DNA from: Daphnia pulex
Taxonomy: Eukaryota; Arthropoda; Branchiopoda; Diplostraca; Daphniidae
Length of the DNA: 64,000 nt
Reading direction: 5' to 3'
Assembly: GCF_021134715.1 (NCBI RefSeq)
Contig: NC_060021.1
Location: 10,758,501 to 10,822,500, forward strand
Positions 25,001 to 37,000 of the stretch are shown piece by piece (position 1 is the stretch's first letter; each line of letters opens with the position of its first letter). The translations under genes and the position numbers were made by a program. Under the pieces are notes generated by a model. It searched no databases and was not told the DNA's origin. It saw only the letters and a program-made list of their open reading frames with translations.

Positions 25001-28000
25001 CCCAACAAATTTTTGTTAACAATCGTTTCGCAGGGAAATGCCAACTCAAAAACGTCTGTTATTTTTAAAAATTACTTTTGAATGACCATAGAGGATGATG
25101 TGTGTGTTTTCACGACTTTTGGGCCGCACCTGGTCAGATTTGGGGCGAGTCGGACATTGCAGTTGAAGATGGACATTCGAGAAAACGTAATAAAAGAATC
25201 GAGAAAACATATGGGAAAACATGGCGGAACGAAAAAGGTGTGGGGCCATTCAAACACGCCCTGGTGTTTCTTCTTTCGGGACAGCGCGTGCGTTCGTTCG
25301 TTCATCAAAAGGAAAAAGGTTGAAAAATAAACAGCAGAAGAAGAGAACGGTAAGGCACAAACGTTGGTGTCCATTTCCAAAGGCGATAAAAAAGAAAAGG
25401 CAAAAGAAAGTTGAAAATCGATGAACTTGTAGATCTCGTAGAGTTCATGGCGGTCGTCATTCTATTTGGGTGGTGGGATTTTGCTCCTCTTGGCGTGTCA
25501 TAAACCGAGTCGTCCCATTTGGAAATCAACATGCGTATGGGTTTGTGCTGCCCCAAAAGAATATCAGGGGAGAAAGAAAGGCTTTTGTGGAATTTTTAAA
25601 TCACCCGCCCTGGAATCTGATTTTGGTGGTCTTGTGCTTTTATTTATCTCACCATTTTCTCTTTTTTTTCTAGTTTTATGTTGATGAAAATAACGTCCGT
25701 GTGGGATTCTTCTTTAAATTGATCCCTTCCACATCTCGAGATTCTTTCGATTCCCAAAATGTCTGAACGAAATTACCTCCATCCATATGGAAATTTTGTT
25801 TTTTATTCATTCAACAAGAAGAATTGGTAGTCTGCTCCTCATCCATTGAATTCCTTCCTGTCACTATGCAGCCAGAGTGTCGTTCGAACCCCTTAAGTGC
25901 CCATCTAATCCCGCGTTCATATAATCAAGACATTTCCCCCCATTTCTTTTTTTCGTGTTGTTTATGCAAAACAGCTTCTTCTCCTTATTTTGATTGCACC
26001 GAAAGGATCTCTCAGACAGACACACTCGTCTTTTTTTGATTCCCCGAAAACAGAAAGTGGTTTTCTTGGTGAAGGGTCCAACACCAACAACAAACAAACC
26101 CAAGAATCCATCAAACATTGTTGTTGTATTTTCCTTCTCTCCTTCGAGAAAAGAGATAGAACCACTTTTTGAGTGGCACTTTTTGAAATGGTCTCTGCTC
26201 TATAGTCCCTCCTCCTCCTCTGTGTGTGTATGCTAGGAGATAAAGTAATAATGGGCCCACTCTATAATAACAAAGGCAACACTCGTTAGAAAACAACAAC
26301 TTTGTTGGTGGTTCCGTCTTGTATGTTTGTTTGTTTGTTCAACCAAAATATCATCCATCACCGTCTTTTTTTTTTGTTTTATGTCGTGAGTCTTCTCCTC
26401 CTTCCTTCTGGGCTCGTTAAACCATTTCAATCCGGAGCGAAATTGATGTTATCAGATAAAAACTACTACTACACTGCAGACAGGGTTATAGCAAAACTAG
26501 TGTACAGCTTCCTCATTGTTTTTTTTTTCCCTAATGGCGAATGTAATCAGCAACTCTTTTTCCCACTTAATATCCTATCAGAGGATTTAATAACAATAAT
26601 AATAGCTTTTAATTCCTTTTTTCGTTTGTCAGGCGTCCAAATATCAATAAAGTCATGGAATAAAAGCACAGCCAGGAGGAAATTGGCTTGTTGCAAAAAA
26701 GGGGGGGGGACTAGACCAGACATTGCGTGAAAGTTTGTTGTGTGTGAAAGACAATGGGACAAACCGAGCCAATCCAATCCGCCGAATGTTGTTGTGTTTT
26801 ATTTGTGTGTGTTTTCTCTTTCTATACATCCGAGTGAGAGAGGCCAGGGTCCCGCAATGGACAGGAGCGATCAATCAAGTGAAGGTGGTGCAACAGCAGC
26901 TACTTGTAGAACTTTTTAGATCTCAGCTCAGCTGCTGGATCGAGAAAATCCTTGTTTACATTAAATAGGATAGTACATATTCACTTTTTTTTTTATTTTG
27001 GGTTGGATGCATTGATCTTGTGCCAATTTTGGATCGGGCCGGACGGCGCTGTTTGCGATGATGAGACGCACAAGAAGTCTTATGAAACTATCCTCCCTCC
27101 TGTGCTATCCGGCCATTACTCCACGACAACAGCTGCTGAGGAGAGTCTGTCTGTCTGGCTCGAGTGTTTTGATTTGTGTATAGTCTGGAGAGCCACAGCA
27201 GCAGCAGCCCGGGTCTGCCCAGTCCAGCTAGAGACCAGACATAAATGGACCCACAGTCTGGCCAACTAACCTGACAGAAAGCAAAAAAGAAAGAGAGAGA
27301 GAGAGAGCTGTTGCTGGCCAGTGGAGAGAGAAAAATAAAAATAAAAACAACAGCTCGCAAGACGTAATTAGTCTTTTTGTTCTCATGGTCGACGAGCACA
27401 ACAGCTACCACTCTCTCATGATGTGTGTGTGTGTGTTCTCCTTTTTGTTTGTTGTGTGGTTGGCCGTTGGGGGCCGGGAGAATGGGCCGGTCTGGCCTTG
27501 TCATTTTCCTGTTTATTTCTCTCCCTTTTCTTTCTTTCTTTCTCTGTTTCGTGTATACAACACATAGACCACATTATTTATTCTCTCTTGGTCCTTTTTT
27601 TCTTTTTTGGACATTTGCAGATGAGCCAGAAGAAGAGGTTGACGTCGGTGGGCGTCGGCGACGTCGTTCCGTCTCGCAGGAGCGATTCGTCGAGATCCTG
27701 GTCGTGGCCGACGGCAAGATGGTCTCCTATCACGGCGACAACTTGGTCCATTACATCCTCACTCTCATGTCTGTCGTAAGTATCTATGACTCTCTCCCAA
27801 AACCCATAACCCCGAAGGGAACCTACGCAAACAACCCAACAACAACAACATACAACGCGAGTCGGCGATTAGATAAAACTGCCAATGTCTTGGGAGTTTT
27901 AAAAAGAAATCGATTCCTCCCATCGGAGAGTTTTCTTTAAAACAATAAAAGATTCACGAACGAAGAAAGAAGAGCTGTAGGTCGGGGCCGTAAACAGAGT

Positions 28001-31000
28001 GCCGTAGTCCAGGGACAGAAAAGAATCGATAACGAAAGCAAATGGATTGCCAGTGCCCATCCGAGGGACAGGTCGGTCACTATGTGGATTACATCCAGCC
28101 ATCCGTCGTAGAGAGAGAGGAATATAATCCATTGAACAAGGGCCAATGTAGATTTATTTTTTTTCTAATCACGGCGATCTTTTAAATCGATGAATAATTT
28201 CACATTTCTTATTTTGTTTGTTTGTTTGTGTTTTCCGCACGTACGCAAAAGAAGTCGAATCGAATTTCCCGAAATTTTTTGTTTTTCCCGCCCGGTTTAT
28301 TAGCGTTGGGTTGGTTGGGTTTTCCTATGCGTGTCGTTTGCGGCGCTGGTTATAGCAGATAATTCGCTTCTCCTGTCTGATGGTGCGCGTTCACGCACAA
28401 ATGTCTATAAGAGACTGGACACGAAGGCGAAGAAAGATTAGCATGATTTTATGGGCCCCCAACTTTTTCTCTTCTTGTTTAATTCAACTTGCCCGCAGTC
28501 AGAGCTAGAAGAAAAAATAAGAAAAGAGATTTCAAACTAAGATGTGGTGTCATCAGCACATGGCCTTAAATGGCGGACAACAAAGTTGCGGGGTTCTCGA
28601 CTCTGTTGGTGTTCTGTTTGAGATTGAAATTCTCCTTTTTGTTCTGTTCGTGCAGTTTCTCTTTCTTCTCTCTCAATTAAATAATGACACGCCTTCACAC
28701 AGCCCACCACTTGTGTGTGTGTGTGTATGGTTGGAACGGCAACATCACCATACTAGACTGTTTGAATGTTTCATCTGTCTCGGTTGGTGCTGGACTTGAT
28801 TATACCGCCGCTCTGATGATGCCATTCGTTTATTTGCACGCAGCAACAACTCGCGTCCGCGTATCTCCACCACTTCTTTTTTTTTCTTTCCCGTTATTAC
28901 TGGACACTCGACTGACAGTTGTGTGAGTCGTTCCGGCTCATTGCCCTCTGCGTCTTCGGAAGACGCCGGTTCAGTTCATTCAACACAAACTTTGCCGGCC
29001 ACCAGTCGCTGCTGACAGGTGATGGCCAGACGTTTGTTGTTACCGCACATCCCTGGCGTGAAAATCCGCCCAGTCCCACAGCTCCGTAGTAACAGCATCT
29101 CATCCTTGTTTCTTGTGGTTCCGGTTATGTTGGGGTTCACACCAGACTGCTCGGCTCTCTTAGCTCGCTCTTTTTTGTTTGATTCAGAGAAACTTCTTCT
29201 TCTTTTTCCCCATTTTCCTTGCGTGTTTCAAATCGAGCGTCGCTTGAATTTTCTACGTTTGATGGAACTCCAACAAAGTTCTTTCCATTTTCGTCCGTCC
29301 CGTGCAGGCGTCATATAACAATAAATACGTAAATATCGCCGAAGATTGCACTATATCTAACTTCAATAAGTAACGAAGAATCCAGGGCAGCCAAGTGCAG
29401 GCCCAGCAAGAGAGCGAGAATAAGACAGCTTGGAAGATTTATATACACAACAGGGACGTGAAAAAAGGAGGTGACGGGGGGAGAGCGTGAAAGCCAAATA
29501 TAGTACCCCCCCTCTCCCTTTTGAGAGAGAGAGAGAAGACTACTGTCTGGCATTTAGTAGTACAACTACTACTACTACACCAGTACATAAAAAACCAGGT
29601 TCCAAGATTTTCACGCAGAGAATTGCGTGGAAAATGTTGAAATGAGTCAAGCGGGAATTGAATCTATTGGCGCCAAAGTAATCATAAAAAAACAATTCAA
29701 ACAAGGAGATGGTGAATGTGTGTTGGCAGCTCCGATTTCCACATGTCGGATCTTTTTTCGGATGGAGAAAAAAAGGGCTGGGCGAAGAGAATTCGCGGAT
29801 CAACAAAGCCACATGAGATGTGGTGGTGGTGCAGGGGTTGTTGTTGTTGTTGCAATCCCCCCAAGACGCGTGACCCAATAAGTTGCAGCGATAATAAACT
29901 TTGCTTCTCGAAATACTTGGCCTAGATACTTTTGAGCGTCCGCGCGATTATATCGGCAATTTCACGAAGGAAAGCGAATCGATAGGAGCCAGAGGGCAAG
30001 GGCTTCCATCCTTTTTTATTTGTCTGCCAAAAAACCGCAGCTGCTGGCCCATGTTATTAGCACCATAACGTACTTAACCCTAATCAAACTTTTTTAAAAA
30101 TCGACCTCCATTTCTTTTTTTCAACCCCACAAAAATTGTACACCACGAACCGCAGGTGTCGCTGATTTACAAGGACGCCAGTCTCGGTAATCCTGTCCAG
30201 ATCGCCGTCGTTCGAATGCTCCTGCTCAAGGATCAAGAGTTTGTATTGACAACAGCCACCGGTGACGACTCGGCCAGCAGCAGCAAAGAATCGCACGAAA
30301 TACTGGACAGCCGCCCCGGTAAATCGGCGTCGGAGATGTTACGTAATTTCTGCAAGTGGCAACGGGTTTTCAACGACATGGACGACTCGAGTCCTTACCA
30401 TCACGACACGGCCCTCCTGCTGACAAGGTATTTGAATAATAATATCCGCTGACCGAGCGGGAAATAAACAACAACCAATTTTTTTTTCCTACAGGGAAAA
30501 CATTTGCCGGAATCCTCAATTGCAGAAATGTGACACGCTGGGACTAGCCGAGCTGGGCACCATGTGCGACAGCTCCAACTCGTGTTCCATCGTCCAAGAC
30601 AATGGGCTCAGCGCCGCCTTCACCATAGCTCACGAACTGGGTCACGTGTAAGTTGTTGGTTTTCTTTTTTCTTTTCCTTTTTTATTTTGTTTAGTGTGTC
30701 ACACTGGAGACTTTGACATTGAAGACAAGTCATTCCGCATTCCACCTTCATTTGTTGTATTTTTTTTCGCTTCGCCGGAACTTGTCTGATGTCGCATAAA
30801 ATTTCGGCTATTCCGTCATCCGTTCAGCACCTTTTCTTTTGTTATTTGTTGTTTCATTCCTGACAACAGACTGAACATGCCACACGACGACGATTTCAAG
30901 TGTCAGCAATTTGTCGAGTCGACGGGCGGCGTTCACAACGTCATGTCGAGGATGCTGGATCACAACACTTTCCCGTGGGCCTGGTCCAATTGCAGCCGCT

Positions 31001-34000
31001 ATTTCATCACCGAGTATCTCGAGTAAGTCACATCCGTACCAGTTTTTTTCTCTTTTTTCCCCTCGCGGTACATTTGATATTCACCAAGTGTCTCTCTTGT
31101 CTATCAAGTGGCGGTTATGGCGAATGTTTGCTGGATAAACCGTCGACGGATCTCCTGGATGCCCATCGCGCTGCCAAGAAACTGCCCGGCGAGAACTTTG
31201 ACGAGAACAAACAATGTGAACTGGTCTTTGGACACGGATCGAAAATCTGTCCTTACATGGTATAGGAGAAAAGGAGTCGGGTAGTTGTTGTTGTTGTTGT
31301 TCCGTGACTTGACCTTTTACGTCTCTCCTTTCAGCCGCCCTGCAAGCGATTGTGGTGCACGACGTCCGGCGGCGAGCAGGAAGGTTGCCGAACCCAGCAT
31401 ATGCCTTGGGCTGACGGAACGGCTTGCGGAAGAGGCCGATGGTGCCGGCACGGTACTTGCCTATCCCGCGATGTCAAAAGTCTGGAACCCGTCGACGGAA
31501 ATTGGGGATCCTGGCAAGAGTAAGACGCACTCTGAGTGGTTCATCAATCAATTTCCATTTCAAACAAATTTATTTTCTAGATGGATGATGGGGACTTGCT
31601 CCCGGACTTGCGGCGGAGGCGTCCAGCGATCCACCAGGAACTGCGACAATCCAGCACCGTCCAACGGTGGAACTTTTTGCCTTGGGAAACGTGTCCGTTA
31701 TCGGTGAGGTTTTCAGTCATCTGTTGTTTGAATTGCCAGTAGAGCGCGTCGAATTAATTGTTTTTTCTTTCGTTCAGTTCGTGTAACATCCAAGAATGCC
31801 CGGCAGGCACTCCCGATTTCCGTGAGAAGCAGTGCTCCGATTTCAACAGCAACAACTTCAACATCCAGGGACTTCCAGCCGACGTCAAATGGGTCCCGAA
31901 ATACGCCGGAAGTAAATCCACCGTTCATTAACTCTTAACGATCGATTGCTAGTGTCTGGGAGGATTTGTCTAATTTCCTTTTTTTCCTTTTCTTTCGTTT
32001 CTGGATGGCCGACACGAAACAGTTAGTGTGAAGGATCGTTGTCGCCTGTACTGCCGAGTGGAACAGTCGAGCGCTTACTACCTGCTCAAGGATAAGGTAA
32101 TCGATGGCACCAGCTGCGGCCCTGACACGGACGATATTTGCGTCAACGGCATCTGCAAGCCGGCCAGCTGCAACCACGTCCTCGGCCGCAAGGAACAACT
32201 CGGTAATGAGATCGTCTCGTCAGTTGATGGATTGTCATCCCCACCCCTAAAGGCCTTGAAACCGATCAATTTGTTTAACGGCCAAAAAACCCCAACTTGT
32301 TATCGCATTCAGATCTTTGCGGTGTCTGCGGAGGAGACAACTCGACTTGTGTCATTCTCAACGGCGGCTATAACAGCACTCAGTATGGCTACAACACCGT
32401 GACGCGGATACCGGCCGGCAGCTCGTCGCTGGACATCCGCCAGCGAGGCTATCAGGGCTCCAACCGAGACGACAACTATTTGGCTCTTATGGACCCGCAG
32501 ACGGGCGAGTACCTCCTCAACGGCAATTTCGTCGTCAGCATGTTCCAGAAAACGATCCAATTTGGCGGAACGACCATCGAATACACGGGCTCGGATGCCG
32601 TTGTCGAACGACTCAATTCTTCCAAGCCGCTCAAGAAAGATGTCGTCGTCCAGGTAATTTATTTTAATTAAGACAAGAAAAACAAATTTCAAATTCACAT
32701 TTCTTTTTTCTTTTTCTTGGGGGGAAATTCAGGTTCTGTCTGTGGGTAATCTCTACTCGCCGGATATTTGGTACCAATACGTTGTGTCTCGAGCCGAAGG
32801 CAAAAGTCCGTCTTACCACTGGAAGTTGCAGGAACAATGGTCGGCATGCAGCAAACTCTGCCACGGTATACAAAACATTTGAATCGAATAGAATTTTGAA
32901 TCTTATCTGATGATGGCCATTCGGATTTCACAGGTCAGCAGTTCCGAAAACCGATTTGCGTCCAGGCAACGGGCGGTTTTCAAAAGATGCCGGAGGAATA
33001 CTGTTCGGCCTCTCCGCCTCCTCCGCCCACCGAGACGCAACCTTGTCAGACCCAGTGCATCCTCAGGTGAACATTCTTCTTCTCTCTCCTCGGACGAAAT
33101 TGAAGCGTTATCGTTAAATTATTTGTTTGAAAGAAGGGGGAAAAGCGAAAGCCGCTTGTCATTTTTTGATAAAACGGCAACTCCTCCTTTGATTCCGCCC
33201 ACTCCTTTTTACCAAAATCAATCTCACTCAGACATCCCTGAAGAGATGTTGGTAGAGGGGGGGCTCCGGGGCTGGATCTTGTCGAATCCCCATCATTCCA
33301 CTTGGAATTTCCAGGGAATTCAACATCCACCGTAGAGGCCGAATCGTTTAGAATTAAATTCCCATTTAGATTTAGAAATAAGGGAAAAGATCGAGCTGGT
33401 CTCCCGCTGTTATGGGACCGCTTTGTCGGACGGATGGATAAATGAAATCAACGAAGAGAAGATCCTTTTGTTACTATGGGTATGGAGAGAGAGAGCGCGA
33501 GGTTCAAAGTCAAACATGCGTCCGCGTACGTTCGTATGACACTGGTTGTCGTCATCGTGTTTCACGCTCGGCCGATCGTGAATATGATTATCATCGCTTA
33601 CTATCCGTCCGTCGGTCCATCTGTCCCGTTTTGCCCGTTTCCAAAAAGTCGTCGACCCATAAAGAGATGGAGGCAAGGCGAGCCGTTTCGGTCTGTGAAT
33701 CCCCCCCGAAACATCGTTTCAATCTTGTCAAATGGCACGCCAGTTCCGCCCCGCTTAGCCCAGCATTTTTGCCTTCAAGTGGTGGGGTCGAGCTTCAAAA
33801 AGAACAAGGTTCCTAGCTCTGCAATCCCGTTCAATCTCTATTCTTTTTTCCCTCCGAGTCGATCGATACGATTTGGGTTATTTTCATTTTCCAAATGGAA
33901 AGAAGTAAAAAAAGAAGAAATGTGCATTTCTCTTTTTATTGACAAGGGAATCGTTTCTCTGGATGGGATGGATTTATTGTTATGAGCGCAGACAGTTTGG

Positions 34001-37000
34001 GCCTGGTAGAAATTCGACAAGTCAGATGGGCCCTCGCTGCGTGTCGGATGGCCTCAAAATGCTAATTCGCCCATTGCCTTTGCCTCCCATCAAGCTCTCG
34101 AGAATTTCTCGTTGATGTGATTTTTACGGGACTTTTAACATGTTAATACGCTGGACGCATGTCGTGTGCCCATTTGTGTATTTCTTCGGATCATTGGTGG
34201 GTTTGTTTGTTGTAAAAATAAGCTACACGTCCGTGACATATCGCTCGTTAATTCCTTTCCTAACCAACAATCAACTGGTTCCCTGTCTCAACTGCCATGA
34301 CAGTTAAACATGGACGGAAAGAACCGAAATAGTTTGAGACAAGCTGAATGGAGAAAAAGAAATCCCCCCCTATTCCGATGAAAAATGATTATTATTACGT
34401 GAAACGCTTCAACTGTTACACGAGTGTGTGTGTTGTTTCCTTTGATAGATGGCGCGTGATTCACCATTCCGAGTGTTCGGCTCACTGCGGCATGGGCGTC
34501 CGCAACGTGACTAAGCAGTGCGAACAAGAAACTCTGCTGCCACAGCAACAACAACAACAACATCCTTCGGCTCATACCGTCCCGGTCGACGATCGGCACT
34601 GCCGTCACTTGAACGACCCACCGCCAGATACGGAGCCTTGCAAGGGCACTTGCCACTCAGCCCATTGGCAATTCCATCCATGGAGCCAGGTATAATTCAT
34701 GATAATATTTATTACTCAGGTGGTTAATCAACGGACCTTTTTTTTACCCCATTTGGCACAGTGTTCGTTGACGTGTGGGGGCGGAGTCCAGACCCGAAAG
34801 GCTCATTGCGTCGACCTCAACGGCCGCGTCATTGCCGATTCCAATTGCCCGGTCGAGGAGAGAGTCCTTCGACAGAGTTGCCACATGGAGAGCTGCCCGC
34901 GATGGGAGGTCGGAGAGTGGACCCCGGTAAATCACATAGTTCTTTTTTCTCCCTCTATCGTCACATGTTTTTCGTCTATTATTTGATCAGTTTTTTTTTA
35001 AAAGAGAATTTAAAGTATATTTGAGACATGTGACGGTGCACACGCACTCACCGCTGGTGGCCTGTATTTATTAATTGATAACTAGAATTACCAATTTTGA
35101 CGAGTAGATTGTAGAGAAACAAATTAATCGTTAGAGAATTGGAGGATGATTTTTGACAACCAAATGATTAATGCGTATGACCACCACGTCCACCACTTTT
35201 GTCTGTCTCATGAATGAATACCCCCTCCCCGATAAAAAAAAAAGCAAAAGGAAAAATAGTACGACAAAAAAACAAAACAATATCGAATGTGTTAGTGTTC
35301 GGTGAGTTGCGGGACGGGCGAGCGCCAACGGGGCTACTGGTGCCAACTCGAGAACCACGTCATCGCCAAAAGCTACTGCTATCCGGTCCGGCCTCCCGTC
35401 CACAAGGAGGCCTGCCACATGGGTGACTGTCCCCAATGGCACGCCACTCAATGGGGCCAGGTACACCGCCAATCAGCCCATCCAAAATTTACAAAAAAAT
35501 TACAATCACAAAACTCCGGGACAAAAAAACCAAAAACAAAATGAATGATGAACTTTTTTGTCCGCCGCTATTCTCCTTTTTCTCTCTGACTGTCGCTGAT
35601 TTTTCCTCTATGGACAGATATACAGTATACGTATATTATATCTTTTTGCGCATCTTTCTATCGCGACACTTTATCTCTCACTCTCTCTGTCTCTCTCTCT
35701 TGTGTAGTTCTCTTGTTAGCGATTCTCCACTGCTGTTTATTACTACAACTGTCTTCGCTCCTTCCGGATTCCGGCTTCCTTCGTTTGAACATAGCGGATG
35801 TGTGAATTGTTTATAGAGGCTGTCTGTAGCGCATGATGAATGATGAGCTTTTGAAAATAATGGGCGGAATTCCGGATTCGATTCCGAGTTTGTTAACTCG
35901 GAAAAAATAGCATTTTTCTATCTTCTTCCGTGCACATGCATAACTACGGTTGGATTATTCTAATTGTCATCTTCTTTTATGACCCGATGCCTTCCTTCAG
36001 TGTTCCGTCACGTGTGGAGTTGGACAAGCCGAGCGGATCGTCGGATGCCGCATGGAGAATGGCAGTGTCGTCGATTCGACCTTTTGCGCTGGTCAGGACA
36101 GGCCGGCGTCCATTCAACAGTGTGTCGAATATCCGTGTCCGACAGAACCACCGACAACGACATCGACTTCAACAACCCAGGCGACTCCTACAACTCAACA
36201 ACCATCCACTACTGCCATTTTCCCCACCAGTGCCGTCCCGGCGGCTTCTCTGGCTCTGGCCGGTTTCCGCCCACAGCCAATGGAGATCCACAATATCGAT
36301 CCGGCAATTAACAGTCTCGATCCTACCGACTGGAACCCAGAATCTAATGATATTCCTCGTATTGTTGCTGCCTGGAGGACAGGAACTTGGGGACAAGTAT
36401 AACACTCTGTTTTCTGTATAACTCATCAAAAGATCATCACTCTCAACAATCCTAATTGATTTCAGTGTTCGTCGACTTGCGACGGTGGCTATCGGATGCG
36501 GACTGTCGTCTGTTACGACATGATGGCCAGCCGGGAAGTGGATCAAGCTCATTGCTCTGATCCGGCACCAGTTGGCGTCGAGAAATGCGCAGCTCACCCG
36601 TGTGCTGCCTGGATCCCACACAATTGGACTTCCTGTTCCGTTACCTGCGGCATGGTAATCGTTAGTTATTTAAATTCCCAAGCGAAAACGTTCATTAAGA
36701 TACCCTTTTCTAACAGGGAGTATCCGTCCGCGTTGTCGAGTGTCAATTCCTGTTGAATAATTCCGGCGCACCGGATGAGATGTGCTCTGCGCTAGAAAAG
36801 CCACCCACCGAGAAGAGCTGTTCCGCAGCGCTGGCCGTTTGCATCGGATCGCCCATCTCGCATTCCGTTTCCGTTGAACACAATCACACTTCCAAAATGC
36901 CGCAGTGGAGGACCGGGTCTTGGGGTTCGGTAATGGCTTGATTCAATTTTGCATTCACTCGCTCCAGCAACCATTCAAATAACCTTTTGGTCTAGTGCTC

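Larger units (their letters stand above)
21235..27620 (+). other. ADAMTS intron 4
   Basis: 6.4 kb, the longest intron, between the prodomain exons and the exon with the furin site. Contains a diverged tandem duplication near 24.1-25.0 kb, a GTA/TAC hairpin at 21967-21992 and many low-complexity tracts. No nested gene could be supported. Confidence 0.75.

Noticed and set aside
25870..25900. TTCGAAC motif resembling a tRNA T-loop
   Set aside because: The flanking bases do not form the T-stem and no acceptor stem or anticodon arm is present.
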